Shown piece by piece: positions 34,326 to 43,573 of a stretch of DNA of 64,000 nt; the stretch's first letter is position 1; every line of letters begins with the position of its first letter. The stretch covers positions 9,452 to 73,451 of the forward strand of contig JACPHN010000012.1 of NCBI GenBank assembly GCA_016188575.1, read 5' to 3'. The position numbers were made by a program, and so were the translations under genes. Origin of the DNA: Candidatus Schekmanbacteria bacterium. Its GTDB lineage: Bacteria; CSSED10-310; JACPHN01. Under the pieces are notes generated by a model. It made no database searches. It worked only from the letters and a program-made list of their open reading frames with translations, and had not been told where the DNA came from.

Positions 34326-35795
34326 CTATCCTCCGGCCGAGCTTCCCTTGCCAAGCTCGGTCCGCAAGCGACGAAGCGTCTTCGCGATCACCTCATCCTG
34401 CTTGTCCAGATCCTCGATTTTCTTGCACGCGAAGATGACGGTGCTATGATCTCTCCCACCGAACTTGCTGCCGATTTCCGTGGTCGAGTCATTGGTAAGC
34501 TCGCGCGCCAGATACATGGCAATCTGTCTGGCTTCGGCAACCGGCTTGGTGCGCCCCCTGGCTCGGAGGTCGCGCGACTTGAGGCTAAAATACTCCGCCA
34601 CGCGATCGATCACAAGCTCTGTTGTCACCCGCGCCTCCGGTTCGTTGAGGATGTCGCGCAGCACTTCGCGGACAAAGGGGACGGTGATGCGATTCCCGCG
34701 GAAAGCGGCCTGAGCCGCAACGCGGTTGAGACACCCTTCGAGCTCGCGAACGCTGGACGTCACGCGCTCGGCAATGAAGAGCGCCGCATCGTCGGGCACC
34801 TTCACCTTCAGTGACGCCGCTTTCTTGCGGATGATGGCCACCTTGGTTTCGAGGTCTGGCGGCTGGATGTCGACAATCAGGCCGCACTCGAACCGCGATC
34901 GCAGCCGGTGCTCGAGGGTCTTGATGTCCTTGGGCAGGCGGTCGCTGGTCAATACGATCTGCTTATGGGCGTCATATAGCGTATTGAAGGTATGAAAAAA
35001 CTCTTCTTGCGTGCGCTCTTTTCCCGCCAGGCCATGGACGTCGTCGATCATGAGCAGGTCGACCTTGCGGTACCGTTCCCGGAAGCCGGTGACCTGCTGG
35101 TTGGTGATCGATTCGATCATTTCTTCCATGAAGCGCTGCGACGGCACGTAGCACAGCCTCACTTCGCCGCCGCCGACAGCGGCGCGACTTGCCACCACGT
35201 GGCCGATCGCGTGCAACAGATGCGTCTTGCCCAAACCACTGCCGCCGTAGATGAAGAGCGGGTTATAGCGCCCCGCGGGATGCTCGGCAACGGACAGCGA
35301 CGCCGCGTGCGCAAATTGGTTTCCCGCCCCCACGACGAAATTGTCAAACGTGTAGCGGGTACTGAGCGGCATGCCCGTATATTCGCAACTGCCCTGTCGG
35401 CCCGCGACGGCGCCTTCCTCGACCAGCGCGGCAAAGAGGGTTTCTACTCCCGGGTTTTCCGGGCCACCCTTGGGATCGGCTGCAGCAAGGCGCCGCGTCG
35501 TTGGCCGCCGACCTGGCGCAGCGCTCCGGAACGCCGCCTGAGCGGGAACCGGCTCGGGATGCGCGAAGACGACCGACACCTCCTGCCCGTCATCGCAAAC
35601 CTCGCGAATGGTCTCCTGGATCAGGTGCGCGTAGAACGTTTTTAGATATCGGCCGTGATCAGCATTGGGAACGGACAACACAACGTTGTCACCCATGTGA
35701 CGTTCCAGGCTAACCGGCGCGAACCATCGCTCGTAACATCTTGAGGTCACCTTTGCTCGTAGGCCTTCCTGAACGCGCGGCCATAGGTTATCCAT
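34326..35795 (-). CDS. dnaA: Chromosomal replication initiator DnaA
   Basis: The 489-residue protein has all four DnaA domains. Domain I begins LWPRVQEGLRAKVTSRCYER. A variable linker (about 85-150) follows, then the AAA+ domain from TRYTFDNFVVGAGNQFAHAA with Walker A GGSGLGKTH and Walker B LLMIDDVHGL, and the domain IV helix-turn-helix signature GRDHSTVIFACKKIE near the C-terminus. The start chosen is the ATG before DNLWPR with GAGGTGG upstream. Its neighbours are a tRNA and a PepF-type peptidase; dnaN, recF, gyrB and rpmH are not here, so the usual origin gene order is absent. Confidence 0.97.
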   Translation of the reverse strand: MDNLWPRVQEGLRAKVTSRCYERWFAPVSLERHMGDNVVLSVPNADHGRYLKTFYAHLIQETIREVCDDGQEVSVVFAHPEPVPAQAAFRSAAPGRRPTTRRLAAADPKGGPENPGVETLFAALVEEGAVAGRQGSCEYTGMPLSTRYTFDNFVVGAGNQFAHAASLSVAEHPAGRYNPLFIYGGSGLGKTHLLHAIGHVVASRAAVGGGEVRLCYVPSQRFMEEMIESITNQQVTGFRERYRKVDLLMIDDVHGLAGKERTQEEFFHTFNTLYDAHKQIVLTSDRLPKDIKTLEHRLRSRFECGLIVDIQPPDLETKVAIIRKKAASLKVKVPDDAALFIAERVTSSVRELEGCLNRVAAQAAFRGNRITVPFVREVLRDILNEPEARVTTELVIDRVAEYFSLKSRDLRARGRTKPVAEARQIAMYLARELTNDSTTEIGSKFGGRDHSTVIFACKKIEDLDKQDEVIAKTLRRLRTELGKGSSAGG

Positions 35796-36086
35796 CTGGT
35801 AGCCCACCTCAAATGTACACAGCAGCCCGCGGGCACAAACCACCTATCAGGACCGGGAGACTGGTAGGAGAACTATCACGAGGTCCTTGAGAAGCGCTCT
35901 ATGGGCGACCCCCAATCGCCATCTTTCTCCTACGGACCTCTTGATCTGTTGTGTAGCGGACCATAGCTGCTCTCGAAGTATCCCCAACAACCGACAACAG
36001 GAAAGTACCAGGGCACCGTCCGGGTGTCAAGTCGTGAGCCATCGACAGCTAGATTTCGGCACCCGCCGCTGCCGGCCGTCGGCGGC
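35796..36086. other. Gap upstream of dnaA
   Basis: About 290 bases between dnaA and the pepF stop. It has a somewhat lower GC content than its surroundings in 35880-35990. I looked for DnaA boxes (TTATCCACA and close variants) and AT-rich unwinding repeats and found none that convince. It presumably contains the dnaA promoter. Confidence 0.4.
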
Positions 36087-37820
36087 TCAACGCGGCGCCG
36101 GGGTCAGGTGGGAGTGAATCAGGCGGAGCAGCGGCAGCATCACATTTCCGCTGAAGTCAAGGGTCGCTCCCGCGGCCGCAAAGAGCTCCGGGAGCGGCCG
36201 GCTTCCACCCAGGCCAAGCGCTTTTCGATAGGCGTTCACCGCCCCCAGTGGATCCGCCAATGACCGCTGCCATACTTGCAGCGCTCCGAGCTGCGCGATC
36301 ACGTACTCCACGTAGTAGAAGGGCGTCTCGAAAAGATGGCTTTGCTGCAGCCACTCCACCTGTTGCAGCTCCTCCAAGCCATGGTGGTCCACCAGGCCCG
36401 CGTAGCGCGCGCGCAGATGCGCCCAGGTGTTGCGCCTGGCCGCTTTCGAGCGCTCCGTCGCGGTATAGATCGCGTGCTGAAAGGCGTCGATGGTCGCGGC
36501 CCACGCAAAGAAGGGGATGATGCCGCGAAGCTGGCGCCGCCGCGCTCGCTCCGCGTCATGCTGGCTGTAGAAAACCTCCAGATGACGAGCCCCCAGCAGC
36601 TCCATGGCCATGGAAGCGACCTCCGCAATCTCGGTAGGGACGTCGCGATACACGAGTAGGGGCTCGTGCCGAGTCAGGCAGCAGTGAAAGGCGTGCCCGC
36701 CCTCATGCAGCAAGGCCACGACGTCTTCATGCCCCCCCGCGGAGCTCATGAAGATAAACGGCAGCCGGCGGCGGGCGAGCGTGATCTGATAAGCGCCGGG
36801 AGCTTTCCCCACGCGACTGGCAAGATCCAGCAACCCGTACCGGGAAAGCTCGCAGAACTGCTCGCCGAAGGCCGAAAACACGCGCTCGAAGATCGTTTGG
36901 CAGCCCTCTCGAAGGGCCTCCGTGCTGGTGAAGGGGGACAGCGGTGACTCGCCATCCGGATCGGCGAGCAGGTCCCACGGGCGAAGCACAGAGACCCCGA
37001 GCTGGTCCGCAAGCTGTTGCTGAACCATGCGCACCGATGGCATCGCGAAGCGCTCGGTGGTCGCGTGAAGTTGCTCGCAATCCCGCGGCCCGTAGTCGAA
37101 TCTCCGCAAGCGGCGAAACATGTAATCCCGGTAGCTTGCGAACCCGCAGTTGGACGCCATCTGGCCGCGAAGCAAGACGAGCTCGTGGAAAACGTCCTCG
37201 AGCTCGTCTTTGTCCTGGAATCGCCGCTGCTCCACGGCTTGCCACGCCGCCTTCCGCCGCGAGCGGTCGAGCTCTTCCAGGTATGGCCGCATTTCGGGAA
37301 GCGTGCGTTGCTGGCCGTCGAAATCGACGGTCATGTTGCCCATGAGGCGTTGATATCGCCGCGAATGGCGCGCCTCAGCAGTTTCCAGTGCCAGGTTGTC
37401 CGCCACGAAAAGCGCCGCCTCGTTCTCGATGATTCTGTCGAGGACCGCGTAGCGACGCGGCTCGAGGTCGCCGCGCCCCGTGCTGGCCAGGTATCGCAGG
37501 TGAAGGCGATGCCACCGTTCCTTCGCAGGTTCGGTCACGGTTTCAATGTAGTCGAGATACGCCTGGTCAAGGGCGTCGGAGGCAGTGTCCCGCGTTGAGG
37601 CGATGTAGCGCAGCGAGAGCTCCTCGTCGATCGCCGCTTGCAGCTCGCTGCAGAAAACCAGCCAGGCCTGTAGCTTGGTGGCGCTCTCCAGCGAGTGCCG
37701 CTCGAGCTGATCGAATAGGGGTTCGACGCGGCTCCAGGAATCGACGCTGGTGCGGGCGTCCAGGAAGGTGCCAGCGGACGGCGGCGGCACCGCGGCGAGA
37801 AAGGTCAACGGGGTGCTCAT
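36087..37820 (-). CDS. M3-family oligoendopeptidase (PepF-like)
   Basis: The 577-residue zinc metallopeptidase has the M3 motif LLHEGGHAFHCCL: His372 and His376 bind zinc with Glu373 as catalyst, and the downstream Glu of TEIAEVASMAMELL is the third ligand. There is no signal peptide, so it acts in the cytoplasm on oligopeptides. The length and the N-terminal helical region (WSRVEPLFDQLERHSLESAT) fit the PepF-type subfamily. It is followed 266 bp later by the dnaA gene on the same strand, and it lies 46 bp after the zinc-finger protein, so the three genes upstream may be one operon. Confidence 0.92.
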   Translation of the reverse strand: MSTPLTFLAAVPPPSAGTFLDARTSVDSWSRVEPLFDQLERHSLESATKLQAWLVFCSELQAAIDEELSLRYIASTRDTASDALDQAYLDYIETVTEPAKERWHRLHLRYLASTGRGDLEPRRYAVLDRIIENEAALFVADNLALETAEARHSRRYQRLMGNMTVDFDGQQRTLPEMRPYLEELDRSRRKAAWQAVEQRRFQDKDELEDVFHELVLLRGQMASNCGFASYRDYMFRRLRRFDYGPRDCEQLHATTERFAMPSVRMVQQQLADQLGVSVLRPWDLLADPDGESPLSPFTSTEALREGCQTIFERVFSAFGEQFCELSRYGLLDLASRVGKAPGAYQITLARRRLPFIFMSSAGGHEDVVALLHEGGHAFHCCLTRHEPLLVYRDVPTEIAEVASMAMELLGARHLEVFYSQHDAERARRRQLRGIIPFFAWAATIDAFQHAIYTATERSKAARRNTWAHLRARYAGLVDHHGLEELQQVEWLQQSHLFETPFYYVEYVIAQLGALQVWQRSLADPLGAVNAYRKALGLGGSRPLPELFAAAGATLDFSGNVMLPLLRLIHSHLTPAPR

Positions 37821-37866
37821 GGGGAGAGCTCTCGGAAAGCGTCCAGCAACAGGCGAAACAACAGCA

Positions 37867-38727
37867 TCAGCGGGCCTGGCGAACCTCCAGCTTGCGAACC
37901 ACTAACTGGGTCGGATCGACGTCTTCAGAGACTCCTTCAAACTTGCAGAGCGCGCGCCCATCGATGATGTGCGTATCGGAGCTCTGCCGCAATCCGCCGT
38001 CCCCGGGAAAAGCGACGGTCAGACGCAGTCGCGCGCCATCGAGATTGCGGTCCGGGGTCTGCAGGGCGACTACGTAGTTATCGCCGATACGGAAAACTTC
38101 GGCAATCGTGAAGGCGCTCATGGTTCGACGACGGGCGGGTTGATGCAGAGCCAGAGCGGGGCCGGCTTCGGGCGGCGCGGGCGGGCCAACCTCCAGGGGC
38201 TCGGGCGCCGGTTCCTCGGCGGCTTCGGGTGGCGCCGACGGCTCGCTGGCCTCGCGTACGCCCGATCTGGTCTTGCGCTCCGCGCGCAGCAGTAATTCGC
38301 GCTCCGCCCGCAGCGAAGCCAGCTCCTTGCTGCACCGGGCGCACCGCAAGAGATGCTCCCCGCCCTCGAGTGAAGACGCGCGGCCGAGCGCTTCTTCGAC
38401 CAGCGCCCACCAAGGTAGACATTCGGAGGAGCGATCGCGCAGCAGCCGCTCGTCCTGAATACCGAGCGCGAGCAGCAGCTCGCGCTCGCGCGCCTCGCAC
38501 TGATCGCGGCAGTGTTGGCACCGCCGCATGTGGTCGGCGAGCAAGGCCGCTTCGGAGTCAGAAAGCGCATCGAGGCAGTACAGAGTGATCTTCTCATTCA
38601 CCAGGTCGTGCACCTGGACGAGCTCAAGACCGAGGTCCGCGTTACCCGGGTCGAGGGCAAGCAGTCTGAGCAACTCTTCTTTGCGCAGGAGCAGATAATT
38701 GATGGGGAAGTTCGCGGGATCGATCAT
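37867..38727 (-). CDS. Protein with two anti-sigma-type zinc-finger motifs
   Basis: The 286-residue protein contains two HxxxCxxC motifs, HMRRCQHC (about 66-73) and HLLRCARC (about 126-133), each like the zf-HC2 finger of anti-sigma factors. A Glu/Pro/Ala-rich linker (about 160-200) separates them from a C-terminal beta-rich domain (FTIAEVFRIGDNYVVALQTP; LRLTVAFPGDGG). There is no membrane segment, so it would be soluble, unlike most anti-sigma factors, and no sigma factor gene is adjacent. Its ATG overlaps the stop of the upstream unknown gene (ATGA), so the two are translationally coupled and may work together. Confidence 0.65.
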   Translation of the reverse strand: MIDPANFPINYLLLRKEELLRLLALDPGNADLGLELVQVHDLVNEKITLYCLDALSDSEAALLADHMRRCQHCRDQCEARERELLLALGIQDERLLRDRSSECLPWWALVEEALGRASSLEGGEHLLRCARCSKELASLRAERELLLRAERKTRSGVREASEPSAPPEAAEEPAPEPLEVGPPAPPEAGPALALHQPARRRTMSAFTIAEVFRIGDNYVVALQTPDRNLDGARLRLTVAFPGDGGLRQSSDTHIIDGRALCKFEGVSEDVDPTQLVVRKLEVRQAR

Positions 38728-40445
38728 CGCTCGGCGCCGGGGTTTGGACCGCTCTGACTATAGGCCGCGATCAGCTCGGGGACGCGTCGCAGTGCCTCGC
38801 TGCCGCCCACGGGCCGGTCATATAGACGCATTACCATGAGCATGGCACCCATCCACTCCAGGCCCCGATGGACCAGGCGCGCTTCGGGAAGATTCGTCAG
38901 GAACTCGTCGCGAGTTGAGAAGCGCTCGATGACAATCCCGGACCACCCGAGCCGGACAGAGTCCAGGTGGGCTCCCGACCCGGCGGTGAGGGAGTGTCTC
39001 GCCGTGTGTGGTTCGGCCAGGCGCGCAGCGGAGGCGGCAGGTCCGTCAGCGCCGGCCTTCAGATTCCAGGCCTCCAGCACCACGGCGCCGGGGCCAACCT
39101 GTCGTGTCAAGCCTGCCAGCACGGTTCCTGATCTGTCCCCCTTCAGGAGCCATGAATCCCCGGATGGACCATCCGGGATCAGAACGATGCCGTTCTGACA
39201 GCTCACCTCGTAGGCAAACTGGTCGGCGGGGATGCCGTCGACGACATCGGAAACGAAGAGACCGGCCAGGCGCGGAAACGACGCATGCTCCTCGCCCCGC
39301 GGGACGGTGACGCGGACGCCGTGGATCAGGCTCAAGCCGTCGGTCGCGGCTACCGCCTCGGCGTCGGTGACGAGTTGGCCGAAGCCGCTTCGTTGAAAGA
39401 GGCCATGGGGGCGCTCGTAGGGGACGAGAATGGCGGCGCCGTCGAGGCCGCGGCGAGCGAGCCGAACGCGCCATTGCGGCAATCTTCCGATGCGCTCACG
39501 GCAAAACGGCAGCACGTGCATGTCGAGATACCGTCGTTCCGCGAGCTCCTCGCGAATGACCTGCCGGGCGTCTGCAATCTGCCTGAGGTTGAGGCGAAAA
39601 GGTTCGTCCTCGGATCCACCGGTCAGACCGACTTCCTCACAAAGCAGGGTGCGGCGAAGAAAGGAGACGAGCAAAGGGGAAAGATCGGTGGTTTGCAGAC
39701 AATGAAGGAATTTCTCCTTGAGGATCCCGAGGCCGATCTCGCGAACCGATTCGCGGTAAAGCTGTCTGAAGTAGGCGGTGCCGGCGTCGCGGAGATCGCC
39801 CGCCGGGCGTTTTCGATGGACCACATAGTCCCAGAGATCGCGCCGGGCGTCGCGGTCGAGACCGACGAGTGCGCGGAGGGGGAGTGGCGTCGCCGTGTCA
39901 TAGTGTTCAGGAACGGCTGCGGCCCGCACCCACCAGGGGCGGGCGAGCCCGAGCAACAAGATATCGAGTAGCGAATGCCGCTGCTCTCGATCCAAACCGC
40001 GAAAGAACGGATGGTCGGGCACTTTGAAGCGCGCCTCGAAGAGGCTGGTGCCGATCCGCGGGGAGAAGGTTTCCTGCCACCGCACGGCGTGGCACTCGCG
40101 GGCAAACAGGCGGATCATCTCATCGGCCGGATCGAGTCGATCCGCGGAGAGGAAAAGGCGCAGGCGCCAATCCGACACGATTTGGCGGCGTTCAAATGGC
40201 GACAGATCGATGGAGGGGTCAACACGCCGGCGCGACGCCGCCAGCGTCCGCACCCATACGCCAACCTGTGGGCTCAAGATATGGTGCAAGTAGTCGACAG
40301 GCACAGCTCGCAAACGATGCGATGACCCCCGCCCCGCGGCCGGGTCACCTGGGTGGATGACTGCTTGTTCTTGCCAGGCCAAGCGGCAGAAACTCGCCGG
40401 CAGGGCCGCCGTCAACCGCTCGGTGAGCAGCCCGCCGAGGCCCAT
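38724..40445 (-). CDS. Unrecognised 573-residue soluble protein
   Basis: I do not recognise this family. The protein is rich in Arg, Leu and Trp. The first half is mainly helical (WRLRLFLSADRLDPADEMIR, HSLLDILLLGLARPWWVRAA), and the second half (from about 400) is beta-rich (LSLIHGVRVTVPRGEEHASF; GIVLIPDGPSGDSWLLKG). There is no signal peptide and no membrane segment. The start is uncertain; the ATG before GLGGLLTERL was used because the 21 residues before it look non-coding. Coupling to the double zinc-finger protein downstream suggests a shared process. Copy C of the repeat lies just upstream. Confidence 0.65.
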   Translation of the reverse strand: MGLGGLLTERLTAALPASFCRLAWQEQAVIHPGDPAAGRGSSHRLRAVPVDYLHHILSPQVGVWVRTLAASRRRVDPSIDLSPFERRQIVSDWRLRLFLSADRLDPADEMIRLFARECHAVRWQETFSPRIGTSLFEARFKVPDHPFFRGLDREQRHSLLDILLLGLARPWWVRAAAVPEHYDTATPLPLRALVGLDRDARRDLWDYVVHRKRPAGDLRDAGTAYFRQLYRESVREIGLGILKEKFLHCLQTTDLSPLLVSFLRRTLLCEEVGLTGGSEDEPFRLNLRQIADARQVIREELAERRYLDMHVLPFCRERIGRLPQWRVRLARRGLDGAAILVPYERPHGLFQRSGFGQLVTDAEAVAATDGLSLIHGVRVTVPRGEEHASFPRLAGLFVSDVVDGIPADQFAYEVSCQNGIVLIPDGPSGDSWLLKGDRSGTVLAGLTRQVGPGAVVLEAWNLKAGADGPAASAARLAEPHTARHSLTAGSGAHLDSVRLGWSGIVIERFSTRDEFLTNLPEARLVHRGLEWMGAMLMVMRLYDRPVGGSEALRRVPELIAAYSQSGPNPGAER

Positions 40446-40532
40446 CGCGTAGCTCGTCACCACGCCGCGCTGAGATTGGCACAAGCCGATGATAAGTCCA
40501 GCCCACACCTGGAGTCAACCGCGCCCCCAGGG

Positions 40533-40670
40533 CCTGAATCCGCCGCCGGTTCGCCTGCAAGGCACGCGGAAAGTCCATCACGAAGACTCCCCATCTCACC
40601 TCCTACCGCAAGCGCGGGGAGGGACGGGGGGGCGCTGCCGCGTCGACTTCGAGCAGGCGGTGGATTCAGG
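40533..40670 (+). repeat. Dispersed palindromic repeat, copy C
   Basis: About 138 bp with the cleanest terminal inverted repeats of the family: CCTGAATCCGCCGCCGG on the left and CAGGCGGTGGATTCAGG on the right. The interior has CATCACGAAGACTCCCC and a G/C hairpin. It occupies the divergent gap between the 573-residue protein gene and the PA14/SGNH gene. The remaining sequence of that gap (40446-40532 and 40671-40846) shows no gene. Confidence 0.78.
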
Positions 40671-40846
40671 AGGGCACGCCGGCCGGCAGGGCTTGACGTC
40701 TGATGATTCGGCAGCAACAATTTCGCGGGCCGTTCCGGATGCCAACAATCGCTCATGGCCGCCCTGTGCCGTGGCGGGATGAAGGCCTCCGGTCATGACC
40801 ACATCTGGTATCAGCACCCGCCCGTCGGGCAAAGTGGACCTGGCAA

Positions 40847-43498
40847 ATGCGCCGTGCCCTGGTAGTGAGCCTCGGGATTGCCGCAGCGGCGGCCGCCCTG
40901 CTTTCGCTCCCGCGTCCGAAAGACGCTCTGGACGTCGGGGTATCGATGCAGTGGCGGCAGCCGACCTGCGCCACGGGTGGGGATCGCGCCGCGGAGCTCG
41001 AGCAGGGCCGGGTGAGCGTGATCATGCTGCCACCGGCGCTGGCGCCCCCGCTGTCGAGCGCCCTGACGACGCCGGCCTGCGCCGGCAACGTCAACGGTCA
41101 GGCGATGTGGCAGACCTATTTGTGGAGCCCGTACCCCGGTCGCTATCGACTTGTCCTGTCGACGAAGCGGCATGCTCGACTCTATGTCGGCAAGCGGGAG
41201 GTCCTCGATGTCGTGGGTGAAAAGCCGCACGTCCACACGGAGGCAGCGGCGACCGAGATCGAGCTTGCCCGACAACCGCTGCTGCTTGTAGTCACGGCGA
41301 CGGGACTGAGCGCTGAGGACTTCCGCCCCACCGGCGCGAGCTACGGCCAGGAGGAGTCAGCGCTCACACTGTCGCTGACGATTTCCGGGACGCCTGAGCA
41401 GAGCGGCGCGCCAATTTTTCAGCTCGCCGCGGAGCCCAAGCCCTGGCAAACGCGCATTGCGCGGCTCCTCATCGCCTTGCCGCCGGCAACCTGTGCGCTG
41501 CTCTTCGCGGGCTTCGCCGCAGCCGGCGTCACCATCGCCACGGCGGAGCGCTGGCGGCGCGCGCGGCTCGGGTTCGACGCCGCCGACCGCACGCGGCTCG
41601 GATTGCTCGGAGCCTGCACCGCCTTCGTTGTGGCCGGCGCTCTGCTGATCCATGGCACGGTGGAACAGCGCGGAGCACACGCCACGTATTATCGCGGAGC
41701 GGCCGCGGGTTCTCCCACTTTCCTGCGTCAACGGGAAGCCGCCATCGACTTGAGAACACCTTGGGTTCATCCGAATTTCCCGACCCAGGATTTTTCGGCG
41801 GACTGGGAAGGCTATTTCACCGCCGTGGCCGCGGGACCGTACCAATTCGCGGCGCGCTACGGCGGCTTTGTGAGCGTTGAGGTCGATGGTCACTCCGTGA
41901 TCAAGGCAGCCAGCACCACGCCGAAGGTGATCGCGGGCGTGGTCTCCTTGCCACAGGGAGAGCGGTCGATTCGCGTCAGATACGTGCACGGGCGCGGCGT
42001 CGCCGCACTCGAGCTCTTCGTCCTGACACCGGGCGGGCAGGGCTGGGAACTACTCGGTAGCGGAGACCTCAGGCCATACAGTATCGGCGCGTCCGCGCAG
42101 GCTGTGGAGCTGCTCGTGCTCGGGCTGGCACCCGCGGTGGCGCTGGCCTTCGCGTTGCGCCTCCTGCGCCTCGCGGTGGCCGCTCTCGCGCGGGCCAGAG
42201 CCGCGCCGGAGAAGCTCAGGCGAAGCCTGTCAACCTATGCGCGCTACGCGGTGTACACGGCGCTGGCGTGGGCGATCGTTTTCGGATTCCTCGAGACGGC
42301 GTGTCGACTGCTCGGGCTCCCGGTGCGGCGCGGCGCGGCCCCGGTCACCGCCACTGTCGAGCAGTGGGTGCGATCACATGACGAGGCCGTGCCGAAAGTC
42401 GATGGCGCGTATCAGATTTTTTGCTTCGGGAGCAGCTCGATGGCCGGCAATCCCCACCCGCAGAGCTCGGCTCCGCGGTGGCTCGAGGCGATCCTGAAAG
42501 ATCGCGTGCCTGGAAGAACGGCGCGCGTGGTCAACTTCGGCCGCCCGGGCGCGCCCAGCCACTTCGTCCGCGAGGCAGTCCCGACAGCCATGAGTCTGGA
42601 CCCGGATCTCCTGATTGTGTATTCAGGCCATAACGAGTTTCACGAGCGCAACCGCTATCTGGCGAGCCAGACGCGGCGGCAACTCGGCGTCCTGCATCGC
42701 AGTCGACTCTACCTGACGTTTGTCGACATCCTGGCAACCTGCTGTGGTGACGTGCTTTGGTCAGGGCAGACCGAGGTCGCGCGCAAGCTCGGCCGTGACG
42801 AAGAGGATCGCTTCATGACGTTCTACGAGCAAAACATCCGCGCCGCGCTGGAAAGCGCGCGCACCCATGGCAAGCGAGTGCTCCTCGGAACACTCACTTC
42901 CAACCTGGAGTATCCGCCACTCGGGTCAATCCAGTCGGGCGCGCTCGGGCCGGAGCAGCGCCGGGTGTGGCTTGAGGCCACGGCGGAGGCGCGGGTGGCG
43001 ACCGCCGAGGGACGCCTCGCTGAGGCCGTCGCGAAGTTGCGGGAAGCTCAGCGGGCCAACCCCGAGCACGCGCGCACCGTGTATGACCTGGCGGCCGCTC
43101 TCGCTGCCGGCGGCGAAACCGCGGAGGCGAAGCACTATTACGAGCTGGCGCGCGACAACGACCGCACGCCGCTCCGCGCGCCGACGCGCATCAACCAGAT
43201 TGTGCGGCGCCTGGCAGCGGAGTTTCCAAACGTCATCCTGGTCGACATCGAGAAGCTGTTCGTCGAACACGCCCCAAATGGCATCCCCGGGTGGACGCTG
43301 TTCGAGGACTATTGCCACCCAAAGAAAGAGAGCTACCGGCTCATGGCCAGAGCATTTGCGGAGGCGATGCGAACGGCCGGCCTCATGGCGGCGGCGGAGT
43401 CGTGGACCGAGAGCGAGGGGGAAGCGGCCCGTGAGCTCGCGGTGGCCGTGGGCATCGACGGGCCAGCGGCGGCGAGACTGCGAGATCCTGTGAACTAG
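40847..43498 (+). CDS. Membrane protein with PA14-like, SGNH hydrolase and TPR parts
   Basis: The 883-residue protein has several parts. Membrane segments occur at about 5-22, 205-228, 250-268, 420-445 and 470-490. A PA14-like beta domain lies at about 275-400 (YYRGAAAGSPTFLRQREAA, DWEGYFTAVAAGPYQFAARY, VEVDGHSVI). An SGNH/GDSL-type hydrolase follows from about 520: FCFGSSSMAGN (block I Ser), RPGAPSH, VYSGHNEFHE (block III) and DYCHPKKES near 825 (Asp-x-x-His dyad). A short TPR-like helix pair (VATAEGRLAEAVAKLREAQR) is inserted before block V. It may act on acyl groups of extracellular glycans or lipids; substrate is unknown. Confidence 0.8.
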   Translation: MRRALVVSLGIAAAAAALLSLPRPKDALDVGVSMQWRQPTCATGGDRAAELEQGRVSVIMLPPALAPPLSSALTTPACAGNVNGQAMWQTYLWSPYPGRYRLVLSTKRHARLYVGKREVLDVVGEKPHVHTEAAATEIELARQPLLLVVTATGLSAEDFRPTGASYGQEESALTLSLTISGTPEQSGAPIFQLAAEPKPWQTRIARLLIALPPATCALLFAGFAAAGVTIATAERWRRARLGFDAADRTRLGLLGACTAFVVAGALLIHGTVEQRGAHATYYRGAAAGSPTFLRQREAAIDLRTPWVHPNFPTQDFSADWEGYFTAVAAGPYQFAARYGGFVSVEVDGHSVIKAASTTPKVIAGVVSLPQGERSIRVRYVHGRGVAALELFVLTPGGQGWELLGSGDLRPYSIGASAQAVELLVLGLAPAVALAFALRLLRLAVAALARARAAPEKLRRSLSTYARYAVYTALAWAIVFGFLETACRLLGLPVRRGAAPVTATVEQWVRSHDEAVPKVDGAYQIFCFGSSSMAGNPHPQSSAPRWLEAILKDRVPGRTARVVNFGRPGAPSHFVREAVPTAMSLDPDLLIVYSGHNEFHERNRYLASQTRRQLGVLHRSRLYLTFVDILATCCGDVLWSGQTEVARKLGRDEEDRFMTFYEQNIRAALESARTHGKRVLLGTLTSNLEYPPLGSIQSGALGPEQRRVWLEATAEARVATAEGRLAEAVAKLREAQRANPEHARTVYDLAAALAAGGETAEAKHYYELARDNDRTPLRAPTRINQIVRRLAAEFPNVILVDIEKLFVEHAPNGIPGWTLFEDYCHPKKESYRLMARAFAEAMRTAGLMAAAESWTESEGEAARELAVAVGIDGPAAARLRDPVN

Positions 43499-43573
43499 AG
43501 CCGTCACCAACCACGGGCGCCGCTGCGGCCAGCGCGCCGGCTGGAGTCGCCGAGCACACCCAGGAGCAGCGTC

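Noticed and set aside
35796-36086. Replication origin upstream of dnaA
   Set aside because: No run of DnaA boxes or AT-rich repeats could be found; only dnaA itself suggests it.
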